In this document: piece after piece, positions 23,123-36,649 of the stretch
Layout: each line of letters starts with the position of its first letter
Numbering within the stretch: the first letter of the stretch is position 1
Source: Petrolisthes cinctipes
Lineage: Eukaryota; Arthropoda; Malacostraca; Decapoda; Porcellanidae
Assembly (NCBI GenBank): GCA_033782935.1
Contig: JAWQEG010001306.1
Coordinates: 1,302,001-1,366,000, forward strand
DNA length: 64,000 nucleotides
Direction: 5' to 3'
Notes under the pieces: model-generated
Told to the model about the DNA's origin: nothing
The model's input: only the letters and a program-made list of their open reading frames with translations
Databases searched by the model: none
Position numbers and translations under genes: made by a program

Positions 23123-26100
23123 ACATGCTCAAAACATACTGAAAATCGATCTTTTAGGTGCACAAAAGTTGATATGTGCATGCATCTTCAGTACCCGTTT
23201 ATATCTCAAATTCAGGCTCAAAACACCCGAAAATTCAATATTTTGGGGTCCCAGAAGCAATCTGTACATGCCTACACAGAGTTAGAGTATTTTCAAAATA
23301 CAGGCCCAAAACATGCAGAAAATCGATATTTTAGATGCCCAAAGTCAATATGTGCATGTATTTTCTGTACCCGTTTATATCTCAAATTCAGGCTCAAAAC
23401 ACCCGAAAATTCAATATTTTGGGGTCCCAGAAGCAATCTGTACATGCCTACACAGTGCTAGAATATTTTCAAAATATAGGCTAAAAACATGCTAAAAATC
23501 GACATTTTAGGTGTCAAAAAATCGATATCTCAAATTCAGTCCCAAAACACCCGAAAATTCGATATTTAGAGGTCCCAGAAGGTATCTGTACATGCCTACT
23601 CCGTGTTAGAGTATTTTCAAAATACAGGCCAAAAACATACTGAAAATCGATCTTTTAGGTGCCCAAAAGTCGATATGTGCATGCATCTTCTGTACCCGTT
23701 TATATCTCAAATTCTGGCCCTAAACACCCGAAAATTCGATATTTTGGGGTCCCAGAAGCGATCTGTACATGCCTACTCCGTGTTAGAGTATTTTCAAATT
23801 TCAGGCCCAAAACATGCTGAAAATCGATATTTTTGGTGCCCAAAGTCAATATGTGCATGTATCTTCTGTACCCGTTTATATCTCAAATTCAGGCTCAAAA
23901 CACCCGAAAATTCAATATTTTGGGGTCCCAGAAGCAATCTGTACATGCCTACTTAGTGCTAGAATATTTTCAAAATATAGGCTAAAAACATGCTAAAAAT
24001 CGATCTTTTAGGTGCCAAAAAGTCGATATCTCGAATTCAGTCCCAAAACACCCGAAAATTCGATATTTAGGGGTCCCAGAAGCGATCTGTACATGCCTAT
24101 TCCGTGTTAGAGTATTTTCAAAATACATGCTCAAAACATACTGAAAATCGATCTTTTAGGTGCACAAAAGTCGATATGTGCATGCATCTTCAGTACCCGT
24201 TTATATCCCAAATTCAGGCTCAAAACACCCGAAAATTCGATATTTTGGGGTCCTAGAAGCGATCTGTACATGCCTACTCAGTGTTAGAGTATTTTCAAAA
24301 TTCAGGCCCAAAACATGCTGAAAATCGATATTTTTGGTGCCCAAAGTCAATATGTGCATGTATCTTCTGTACCCGTTTATATCTCAAATTCAGGCTCAAA
24401 ACACCCGAAAATTCAATATTTTGGGGTCCCAGAAGCAATCTGTACATGCCTACTCAGTGCTAGAATATTTTCAAAATATAGGCTAAAAACATGCTAAAAA
24501 TCGATCTTTAGGTGCCAAAAAGTCGATATCTCAAATTCAGTCCCAAAACACCCGAAAATTCGATATTTAGGGGTCCCAGAAGCGATCTGTACATGCCTAC
24601 TCAGTGTTAGAGTATTTTCAAAATACATGCTCAAAACATACTGAAAATCGATCTTTTAGGTGCACAAAAGTCGATATGTGCATGCATCTTCAGTACCCGT
24701 TTATATCTCAAATTCAGGCTCAAAACACCCGAAAATTCAATATTTTGGGGTCCCAGAAGCAATCTGTACATGCCTTCTCAGTGCTAGAATATTTTCAAAA
24801 TATAGGGTAAAAACATGCTAAAAATCGATCTTTTAGATGCCAAAAAGTCGATATCTCAAATTCAGTCCCAAAAAACCCGAAAATTCGATATTTAGGGGTC
24901 CCAGAAGCGATCTGTACATGCCTACTCCGTGTTAGAATATTTTCAAAATACATGCTCAAAACATACTGAAAATCGATCTTTTAGGTGCACAAAAGTCGAT
25001 ATGTGCATGCATCTTCAGTACCCGTTTATATCTCAAATTCAGGCTCAAAACACCCGAAAATTCAATATTTTGGGGTCCCAGAAGCAATCTGTACATGCCT
25101 ACTCAGTGTTAGAGTATTTTCAAAATACAGGCCCAAAACATGCTGAAAATCGATATTTTAGATGCCCAAAGTCAATATGTGCATGTATCTTTGTACCCGT
25201 TTATATCTCAAATTCAGGCTCAAAACACCCGAAAATTCAATATTTTGGGGTCCCAGAAGCAATCTGTACATGCCTACACAGTGCTAGAATATTTTCAAAA
25301 TATAGGCTAAAAACATGCTAAAAATCGACATTTTAGGTGCCAAAAAATCGATATCTCAAATTCAGTCCCAAAACACCCGAAAATTCGATATTTAGAGTTC
25401 CCAGAAGGTATCTGTACATGCCTACTCCGTGTTAGAGTATTTTCAAAATACAGGCCAAAAACATACTGAAAATCGATCTCTTAGGTGCCCAAAAGTCGAT
25501 ATGTGCATGCATCTTCTGTACCCGTTTATATCTCAAATTCTGGCCCTAAACACCCGAAAATTCGATATTTTCGAGTCCCAGAAGCGATCTGTACATGCCT
25601 ACTCCGTGTTAGAGTATTTTCAAAATTCAGGCCCAAAACATGCTGAAAATCGATATTTTTGGTGCCCAAAGTCAATATGTGCATGTATCTTCTGTACCCG
25701 TTAATATCTCAAATTCAGGCTCAAAACACCCGAAAATTCAATATTTTGGGGTCCCAGAAGCAATCTGTACAGTGCTAGAATATTTTCAAAAAATAGGCTA
25801 AAAACAAGCTAAAAATCGACATTTTAGGTGCCAAAAAGTCGATATCTCAAATTCAGTCCCAAAACACCCGAAAATTCGATATTTAGGGGTCCCAGAAGCG
25901 ATCTGTACATGTATACTCCGTGTTAGAGTATTTTCAAAATATATGCTCAAAACATACTGAAAATCGATCTTTTAGGTGCACAAAAGTCAATATGTGCATG
26001 CATCTTCAGTACCCGTTTATATCTCAAATTTAGGCTCAAAACACCCGAAAATTCAATATTTTGGGGTCCCAGAAGCAATCTGTACATGCCTACACAGTGC

Positions 26101-28230
26101 TAGAATATTTTCAAAATATAGGCTAAAAAACATGCTAAAAATCGACATTTTAGGTGCCAAAAAATCGATATCTCAAATTCAGTCACAAAACACCCGAAAA
26201 TTCGATATTTAGAGTTCCCAGAAGGTATCTGTACATGCCTACTCCGTGTTAGAGTATTTTCAAAATACATGCTCAAAACATACTGAAAATCGATCTTTTA
26301 GGTGCCCAAAAGTCGATATGTGCATGCATCTTCTGTACCCGTTTATATCTCAAATTCTGGCCCTAAACACCCGAAAATTCGATATTTTGGAGTCCCAGAA
26401 GCGATCTGTACATGCCTACTCCGTGTTAGAGTATTTTCAAAATTCAGGCCCAAAACATGCTGAAAATCGATATTTTAGATGCCCAAAGTCAATATGTGTA
26501 TGTATCTTCTGTACCCGTTTATATCTCAAATTCAGGCTCAAAACACCCGAAAATTCAATATTTTGGGGTCCCAGAAGCAATCTGTACATGCCTACACAGT
26601 GCTAGAATATTTTCAAAATATAGGCTAAAAACATGCTAAAAATCGACATTTTAGGTGCCAAAAAATCGATATCTCAAATTCAGTCCCAAAACACCCGAAA
26701 ATTCGATATTTAGAGGTCCCAGAATGTATCTGTACATGCCTACACCGTGTTAGATTATTTTCAAAATTCAGGCCCAAAACATGCTGAAAATCGATATTTT
26801 TGGTGCCCAAAGTCAATATGTGCATGTATCATCTGTACCCGTTTATATCTCAAATTCAGGCTCAAAACACCCGAAAATTCAATATTTTGGGGTCCCAGAA
26901 GCAATCTGTACATGCCTACTCAGTGCTAGAATATTTTCAAAATATAGGCTAAAAACATGCTAAAAATCGATCTTTTATGTGCCCAAAAGTAGATATCTCA
27001 AATTCAGTCCCAAAACACCCGAAAATTCGATATTTAGGGGTCCCAGAAGCGATCTGTACATGCCTACTCCGTGTTAGAGTATTTTCAAAATACATGCTCA
27101 AAACATACTGAAAATCGATCTTTTAGGTGCACAAAAGTTGATATGTGCATGCATCTTCAGTACCCGTTTATATCTCAAATTCAGGCTCAAAACACCCGAA
27201 AATTCAATATTTTGGGGTCCCAGAAGCAATCTGTACATGCCTACACAGTGTTAGAGTATTTTCAAAATACAGGCCCAAAACATGCAGAAAATCGATATTT
27301 TAGATGCCCAAAGTCAATATGTGCATGTATTTTCTGTACCCGTTTATATCTCAAATTCAGGCTCAAAACACCCGAAAATTCAATATTTTGGGGTCCCAGA
27401 AGCAATCTGTACCTGCCTACACAGTGCTAGAATATTTTCAAAATATAGGCTAAAAACATGCTAAAAATCGACATTTTAGGTGTCAAAAAATCGATATCTC
27501 AAATTCAGTCCCAAAACACCCGAAAATTCGATATTTAGAGGCCCCAGAAGGTATCTGTACATGCCTACTCCGTGTTAGAGTATTTTCAAAATACAGGCCA
27601 AAAACATACTGAAAATCGATCTTTTAGGTGCCCAAAAGTCGATATGTGCATGCATCTTCTGTACCCGTTTATATCTCAAATTCTGGCCCTAAACACCCGA
27701 AAATTCGATATTTTGGGGTCCCAGAAGCGATCTGTACATGCCTACTCCGTGTTAGAGTATTTTCAAAATTCAGGCCCAAAACATGCTGAAAATCGATATT
27801 TTTGGTGCCCAAAGTCAATATGTGCATGTATCTTCTGTACCCGTTTATATCTCAAATTCAGGCTCAAAACACCCGAAAATTCAATATTTTGGGGTCCCAG
27901 AAGCAATCTGTACATGCCTACACAGTGTTAGAGTATTTTCAAAATACAGGCCCAAAACATGCAGAAAATCGATATTTTAGATGCCCAAAGTCAATATGTG
28001 CATGTATTTTCTGTACCCGTTTATATCTCAAATTCAGGCTCAAAACACCCGAAAATTCAATATTTTGGGGTCCCAGAAGCAATCTGTACATGCCTACACA
28101 GTGCTAGAATATTTTCAAAATATAGGCTAAAAACATGCTAAAAATCGACATTTTAGGTGTCAAAAAATCGATATCTCAAATTCAGTCCCAAAACACCCGA
28201 AAATTCGATATTTAGAGGTCCCAGAAGGTA
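23123..28230 (+). repeat. Satellite block containing a partial long-period copy
   Basis: Order from 23261: A B C A B C A B C147 A C A B175 C A B c A C149 A B C B C A B C A B B C. The part from about 23585 to 26228 matches the later half of the long-period block (compare 30353-33822), without the inverted segment. Variants AAAAGTTGATATGTG and CATGCAGAAAATCG mark local subfamilies near 23168-23320 and 27138-27290. A B-B pair lies near 27731-28082. Confidence 0.75.
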
Positions 28231-31200
28231 TCTGTACATGCCTACTCCGTGTTAGAGTATTTTCAAAATACAGGCCAAAAACATAATGAAAATCGATCTT
28301 TTAGGTGCCCAAAAGTCGATATGTGCATGCATCTTCTGTACCCGTTTATATCTCAAATTCTGGCCCTAAACACCCGAAAATTCGATATTTTGGGGTCCCA
28401 GAAGCGATCTGTACATGCCTACTCCGTGTTAGAGTATTTTCAAAATTAAGGCCCAAAACATGCTGAAAATCGATATTTTTGGTGCCCAAAGTCAATATGT
28501 GCATGTATCTTCTGTACCCGTTTATATCTCAAATTCAGGCTCAAAACACCCGAAAATTCAATATTTTGGGGTCCCAGAAGCAATCTGTACATGCCTACTC
28601 AGTGCTAGAATATTTTCAAAATATAGGCTAAAAACATGCTAAAAATCGATCTTTTAGGTGCCAAAAAGTCGATATCTCAAATTCAGTCCCAAAACACCCG
28701 AAAATTCGATATTTAGGGGTCCCAGAAGCGATCTGTACATGCCTACTCCGTGTTAGAGTATTTTCAAAATACATGCTCAAAACATACTGAAAATCGATCT
28801 TTTAGGTGCACAAAAGTCGATATGTGTATGCATCTTCAGTACTCGTTTATATCTCAAATTCAGGCTCAAAACACCCGAAAATTCAATATTTTGGGGTCCC
28901 AGAAGCAATCTGTACATGCCTACTCAGTGTTAGAGTATTTTCAAAATACAGGCCCAAAACATGCTGAAAATCGATATTTTAGATGCCCAAAGTCAATATG
29001 TGCATGTATCTTCTGTACCCGTTTATATCTCAAATTCAGGCTCAAAACACCCGAAAATTCAATATTTTGGGGTCCCAGAAGCAATCTGTACATGCCTACA
29101 CAGTGCTAGAATATTTTCAAAATATAGGCTAAAAACATGCTAAAAATCGACATTTTAGGTGCCAAAAAATCGATATCTCAAATTCAGTCCCAAAACACCC
29201 GAAAATTCGATATTTAGAGGTCCGAGAAGGTATATGTACATGCCTACTCCGTGATAGAGTATTTTCAAAATACAGGCCAAAAACATACTGAAAATCGATT
29301 ATATTTTGAAAATATTCTAGCACTGTACAGATTGCTTCTGGGACCCCAAAATATTGAATTTTCGGGTGTTTTGAGCCTGAATTTGAGATATAAACGGGTA
29401 CAGAAGATACATGCACATATTGACTTTGGGCACCAAAAATATGTGCATGCATCTTCTGTACCCGTTTATATCTCAAATTCTGGCCCTAAACACCCGAAAA
29501 TTCGATATTTTGGGGTCCCAGAAGCGATCTGTACATGCCTACTCCGTGTTAGAGTATTTTCAAAATTCAGGCCCAAAACATGCTGAAAATCGATATTTTT
29601 GTCACACAAAGTCAATATGTTCATGTATCTTCTGTACCCGTTTATATCTCAAATTCAGGCTCAAAACACCCGAAAATTCAATATTTTTGGGTCCCAGAAG
29701 CAATCTGTACATGCTTACTCAGTGCTAGAATATTTTCAAAATATAGGCTAAAAACATGCTAAAAATCGATCTTTTAGGTGCCAAAAAGTCGATATCTCAA
29801 ATTCAGTCCCAAAACACCCGAAAATTCGATATTTGGGGGTCCCAGAAGCGATCTGTACATGCCTACTCCGTGTTAGAGTATTTTCAAAATACATGCTCAA
29901 AACATACTGAAAATCGATCTTTTAGGTGCACAAAAGTCGATATGTGCATGCATCTTCAGTACCCGTTTATATCTCAAATTCAGGCTCAAAACACCCGAAA
30001 ATTAAATATTTTGGGGTCCCAGAAGCAATCTGTACATGCCTACTCAGTGTTAGAGTATTTTCAAAATACAGGCCCAAAACATGCTGAAAATCGATATTTT
30101 AGATGCCCAAAGTCAATATGTGCATGTATCTTCTGTACCCGTTTATATCTCAAATTCAGGCTCAAAACACCCGAAAATTCAATATTTTGGGGTCCCAGAA
30201 GCAATCTGTACATGCCTACACAGTGCTAGAATATTTTCAAAATATAGGCTAAAAACATGCTAAAAATCGACATTTTCGGTGCCAAAAAATCGATATCTCA
30301 AATTCAGTCCCAAAACACCCGAAAATTCGATATTTAGAGGTCCCAGAAGGTATCTGTACATGCTTACTCCGTGTTAGAGTATTTTCAAAATACAGGCCAA
30401 AAACATACTGAAAATCGATCTTTTAGGTGCCCAAAAGTCGATATGTGCATGCATCTTCTGTACCCGTTTATATCTCAAATTCTGGCCCTAAACACCCGAA
30501 AATTCGATATTTTGGGGTCCCAGAAGCGATCTGTACATGCCTACTCCGTGTTAGAGTATTTTCAAATTTCAGGCCCAAAACATGCTGAAAATCGATATTT
30601 TTGGTGCCCAAAGTCAATATGTGCATGTATCTTCTGTACCCGTTTATATCTCAAATTCAGGCTCAAAACACCCGAAAATTCAATATTTTGGGGTCCCAGA
30701 AGCAATCTGTACATGCCTACTTAGTGCTAGAATATTTTCAAAATATAGGCTAAAAACATGCTAAAAATCGATCTTTTAGGTGCCAAAAAGTCGATATCTC
30801 GAATTCAGTCCCAAAACACCCGAAAATTCGATATTTAGGGGTCCCAGAAGCGATCTGTACATGCCTATTCCGTGTTAGAGTATTTTCAAAATACATGCTC
30901 AAAACATACTGAAAATCGATCTTTTAGGTGCACAAAAGTCGATATGTGCATGCATCTTCAGTACCCGTTTATATCTCAAATTCAGGCTCAAAACACCCGA
31001 AAATTCGATATTTTGGGGTCCTAGAAGCGATCTGTACATGCCTACTCAGTGTTAGAGTATTTTCAAAATTCAGGCCCAAAACATGCTGAAAATCGATATT
31101 TTTGGTGCCCAAAGTCAATATGTGCATGTATCTTCTGTACCCGTTTATATCTCAAATTCAGGCTCAAAACACCCCAAAATTCAATATTTTTGGGTCCCAG

Positions 31201-33822
31201 AAGCAATCTGTACATGCCTACTCAGTGCTAGAATATTTTCAAAATATAGGCTAAAAACATGCTAAAAATCGATCTTTTAGGTGCCAAAAAGTCGATATCT
31301 CAAATTCAGTCCCAAAACACCCGAAAATTCGATATTTAGGGGTCCCAGAAGCGATCTGTACATGCCTACTCAGTGTTAGAGTATTTTCAAAATACATGCT
31401 CAAAACATACTGAAAATCGATCTTTTAGGTGCACAAAAGTCGATATGTGCATGCATCTTCAGTACCCGTTTATATCTCAAATTCAGGCTCAAAACACCCG
31501 AAAATTCAATATTTTGGGGTCCCAGAAGCAATCTGTACATGCCTACTCAGTGCTAGAATATTTTCAAAATATAGGGTAAAAACATGCTAAAAATCGATCT
31601 TTTAGATGCCAAAAAGTCGATATCTCAAATTCAGTCCCAAAAAACCCGAAAATTCGATATTTAGGGGTCCCAGAAGCGATCTGTACATGCCTACTCCGTG
31701 TTAGAATATTTTCAAAATACATGCTCAAAACATACTGAAAATCGATCTTTTAGGTGCACAAAAGTCGATATGTGCATGCATCTTCAGTACCCGTTTATAT
31801 CTCAAATTCAGGCTCAAAACACCCGAAAATTCAATATTTTGGGGTCCCAGAAGCAATCTGTACATGCCTACTCAGTGTTAGAGTATTTTCAAAATACAGG
31901 CCCAAAACATGCTGAAAATCGATATTTTAGATGCCAAAAGTCAATATGTGCATGTATCTTCTGTACCCGTTTATATCTCAAATTCAGGCTCAAAACACCC
32001 GAAAATTCAATATTTTGGGGTCCCAGAAGCAATCTGTACATGCCTACACAGTGCTAAAATATTTTCAAAATATAGGGTTAAAACATGCTAAAAATCGACA
32101 TTTTAGGTGCCAAAAAATCGATATCTCAAATTCAGTCCCAAAACACCCGAAAATACGATATTTAGAGGTCCCAGAAGGTATCTGTACATGCCTAAACCGT
32201 GTTAGATTATTTTCAAAATTCATGCCCAAAACATGCTGAAAATCGATATTTTTGGTGCCCAAAGTCAATATGTGCATGTATCTTCTGTACCCGTTTATAT
32301 CTCAAATTCAGGCTCAAAACACCCGAAAATTCAATATTTTGGGGTCCCAGAAGCAATCTGTACATGCCTACTCAGTGCTAGAATATTTTCAAAATATAGG
32401 CTAAAAACATGCTAAAAATCGATCATTTAGGTGCCAAAAAGTCGATATCTGAAATTCAGTCCCAAAACACCCGAAAATTCGTTATTTAGGGGTCCCAGAA
32501 GCGATCTGTACATGCCTACTCCGTGTTAGAGTATTTTCAAAATACATGCTCAAAACATACTGAAAATCAATCTTTTAGGTGCACAAAAGTCGATATGTGC
32601 ATGCATCTTCAGTACCCGTTTATATCTCAAATTCAGGCTCAAAACACCCGAAAATTCAATATTTTTGGGTCCCAGAAGCAATCTGTACATGCCTACTCAG
32701 TGTTAGAGTATTTTCAAAATACAGGCCCAAAACATGCTGAAAATCGATATTTTAGATGCCCAAAGTCAATATGTGCATGTATCTTTGTACCCGTTTATAT
32801 CTCAAATTCAGGCTCAAAACACCCGAAAATTCAATATTTTGGGGTCCCAGAAGCAATCTGTACATGCCTACACAGTGCTAGAATATTTTCAAAATATAGG
32901 CTAAACACATGCTAAAAATCGACATTTTAGGTGCCAAAAAATCGATATCTCAAATTCAGTCCCAAAACACCCGAAAATTCGATATTTAGAGTTCCCAGAA
33001 GGTATCTGTACATGCCTACTCCGTGTTAGAGTATTTTCAAAATACAGGCCAAAAACATACTGAAAATCGATCTCTTAGGTGCCCAAAAGTCGATATGTGC
33101 ATGCATCTTCTGTACCCGTTTATATCTCAAATTCTGGCCCTAAACACCCGAAAATTCGATATTTTCGAGTCCCAGAAGCGATCTGTACATGCCTACTCCG
33201 TGTTAGAGTATTTTCAAAATTCAGGCCCAAAACATGCTGAAAATCGATATTTTTGGTGCCCAAAGTCAATATGTGCATGTATCTTCTGTACCCGTTAATA
33301 TCTCAAATTCAGGCTCAAAACACCCGAAAATTCAATATTTTGGGGTCCCAGAAGCAATCTGTACAGTGCTAGAATATTTTCAAAAAATAGGCTAAAAACA
33401 AGCTAAAAATCGACATTTTAGGTGCCAAAAAGTCGATATCTCAAATTCAGTCCCAAAACACCCGAAAATTCGATATTTAGGGGTCCCAGAAGCGATCTGT
33501 ACATGTATACTCCGTGTTAGAGTATTTTCAAAATATATGCTCAAAACATACTGAAAATCGATCTTTTAGGTGCACAAAAGTCAATATGTGCATGCATCTT
33601 CAGTACCCGTTTATATCTCAAATTTAGGCTCAAAACACCCGAAAATTCAATATTTTGGGGTCCCAGAAGCAATCTGTACATGCCTACACAGTGCTAGAAT
33701 ATTTTCAAAATATAGGCTAAAAAACATGCTAAAAATCGACATTTTAGGTGCCAAAAAATCGATATCTCAAATTCAGTCACAAAACACCCGAAAATTCGAT
33801 ATTTAGAGGTCCCAGAAGGTAT
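28231..33822 (+). repeat. Long-period block, copy 4
   Basis: Order: A B C A B C X B C A B C A B C A B C A C A B C B C A B175 C A B c A C149. It matches 4393-9482 with one extra B monomer near 30029-30205 and a rearranged stretch near 32033-32505. It holds the fourth inverted segment. The C1 with GTTATTTAGG and the A with GAAAATCAATC near 32480-32570 correspond to those near 8140-8230. Confidence 0.75.
29300..29442 (-). repeat. Inverted satellite segment, copy 4
   Basis: Same segment and junctions as at 512-654, at offset 28788, inside long-period copy 4. Confidence 0.9.
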
Positions 33823-36649
33823 CTGTACATGCCTACTCCGTGTTAGAGTATTTTCAAAATTCAGGCCCAAAACATGCTGAAAATCGATATTTTTGGTGCC
33901 CAAAGTTAATATGTGCATGTATCATCTGTACCCGTTTATATCTCAAATTCAGGCTCAAAACACCCGAAAATTCAATATTTTGGGGTCCCAGAAGCAATCT
34001 GTACATGCCTACTCAGTGCTAGAATATTTTCAAAATATAGGCTAAAAACATGCTAAAAATCGATCTTTTATGTGCCAAAAAGTAGATATCTCAAATTCAG
34101 TCACAAAACACCCGAAAATTCGATATTTAGGGGTCCCAGAAGCGATCTGTAAATGCCTACTACGTGTTAGAGTATTTTCAAAATACATGCTCAAAACATA
34201 CTGAAAATCGATCTTTTAGGTGCACAAAAGTTGATATGTGCATGCATCTTGAGTACCCGTTTATATCTCAAATTCAGGCTCAAAACACCCGAAAATTCAA
34301 TATTTTGGGGTCCCAGAAGCAATCTGTACATGCCTACACAGTGTTAGAGTATTTTCAAAATACAGGCCCAAAACATGCAGAAAATCGATATTTTAGATGC
34401 CCAAAGTCAATATGTGCATGTATTTTCTGTACCCGTTTATATCTCAAATTCAGGCTCAAAACACCCGAAAATTCAATATTTTGGGGTCCCAGAAGCAATC
34501 TGTACATGCCTACACAGTGCTAGAATATTTTCAAAATATAGGCTAAAAACATGCTAAAAATCGACATTTTAGGTGTCAAAAAATCGATATCTCAAATTCA
34601 GTCCCAAAACACCCGAAAATTCGATATTTAGAGGTCCCAGAAGGTATCTGTACATGCCTACTCCGTGTTAGAGTATTTTCAAAATACAGGCCAAAAACAT
34701 ACTGAAAATCGATCTTTTAGGTGCCCAAAAGTCGATATGTGCATGCATCTTCTGTACCCGTTTATATCTCAAATTCTGGCCCTAAACACCCGAAAATTCG
34801 ATATTTTGGGGTCCCAGAAGCGATCTGTACATGCCTACTCCGTGTTAGAGTATTTTCAAATTTCAGGCCCAAAACATGCTGAAAATCGATATTTTTGGTG
34901 CCCAAAGTCAATATGTGCATGTATCTTCTGTACCCGTTTATATCTCAAATTCAGGCTCAAAACACCCGAAAATTCAATATTTTGGGGTCCCAGAAGCAAT
35001 CTGTACATGCCTACTCAGTGCTAGAATATTTTCAAAATATAGGCTAAAAACATGCTGAAAATCGATCTTTTAGGTGCCAAAAAGTCGATATCTCAAATTC
35101 AGTCCCAAAACACCCGAAAATTCGATATTTTGGGGTCCCAGAAGCGATCTGTACATGCCTACTCCGTGTTAGAGTATTTTCAAAATTCAGGCCCAAAACA
35201 TGCTGAAAATCGATATTTTTGGCACCCAAAGTCAATATGTGCATGTATCTTCTGTACCCGTTTATATCTCAAATTCAGGCTCAAAACACCCGAAAATTCA
35301 ATATTTTGGGGTCCCAGAAGCAATCTGTACATGCCTACTCAGTGCTAGAATATTTTCAAAATATAAGCTAAAAACATGCTAAAAATCGATCTTTTAGGTG
35401 CCAAAAAGTCGATATCTAAAATTCAGTCCCAAAACACCCGAAAATTCGATATTTAGGGGTCACAGAAGCGATCTGTACATGCCTACTCCGTGTTAGAGTA
35501 TTTTCAAAATACATGCTCAAAACATACTGAAAATCGATCTTTTAGGTGCACAAAAGTCGATATGTGCATGCATCTTCAGTACCCGTTTATATCTCAAATT
35601 CAGGCTCAAAACACCCGAAAATTCAATATTTTGGGGTCCCAGAAGCAATCTGTACATGCCTACTCAGTGTTAGAGTATTTTCAAAATACAGGCTCAAAAC
35701 ATGCTGAAAATCGATATTTTAGATGCCCAAAGTCAATATGTGCATGTATCTTCTGTACCCGTTTATTTCTCAAATTCAGGCTCAAAACACCCGAAAATTC
35801 AATATTTTGGGGTCCCAGAAGCAATCTGTACATGCCTACACAGTGCTAGAATATTTTCAAAATATAGGCTAAAAACATGCTAAAAATCGACATTTTAGGT
35901 GCCAAAAAATCGATATCTTAAATTCAGTCCCAAAACACCCGAAAATTCGATATTTAGAGGTCCCAGAAGGTATCTGTACATGCTTACTCCGTGTTAGAGT
36001 ATTTTCAAAATACAGGCCAAAAACATACTGAAAATCGATCTTTTAGGTGCCCAAAAGTCGATATGTGCATGCATCTTCTGTACCCGTTTATATCTCAAAT
36101 TCTGGCCCTAAACACCCGAAAATTCGATATTTTGGGGTCCCAGAAGCGATCTGTACATGCCTACTCCGTGTTAGAGTATTTTCAAATTTCAGGCCCAAAA
36201 CATGTTGAAAATCGATATTTTTGGTGCCCAAAGTCAATATGTGCATGTATCTTCTGTACCCGTTTATATCTCAAATTCAGGCTCAAAACACCCGAAAATT
36301 CAATATTTTGGGGTCCCAGAAGCAATCTGTACATGCCTACTTAGTGCTAGAATATTTTCAAAATAAAGGCTAAAAACATGCTAAAAATCGATCTTTTAGG
36401 TGCCAAAAGTCGATATCTCGAATTCAGTCCCAAAACACCCGAAAATTCGATATTTAGGGGTCCCAGAAGCGATCTGTACATGCCTACTCCGTGTTAGAGT
36501 ATTTTCAAAATACATGCTCAAAACATACTGAAAATCGATCTTTTAGGTGCAAAAAAGTCGATATGTGCATGCATCTTCAGTACCCGTTTATATCTCAAAT
36601 TCAGGCTCAAAACACCCGAAAATTCGATATTTAGAGGTCCCAGAATGTA
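33823..36649 (+). repeat. Satellite block, partly repeated at 40.5-42.0 kb
   Basis: Order: B C A B C A B C B C A B C A B C147 A. The stretch 34870-36005 recurs at about 40486-41621 (offset 5616). Both carry TTGGCACCCAAAG, GGGGTCACAGAA and CCCGTTTATTTCTC. Beyond it, a 177-bp monomer present here is absent from the second copy, and the match resumes with CATGTTGAAAATCG. Confidence 0.75.
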
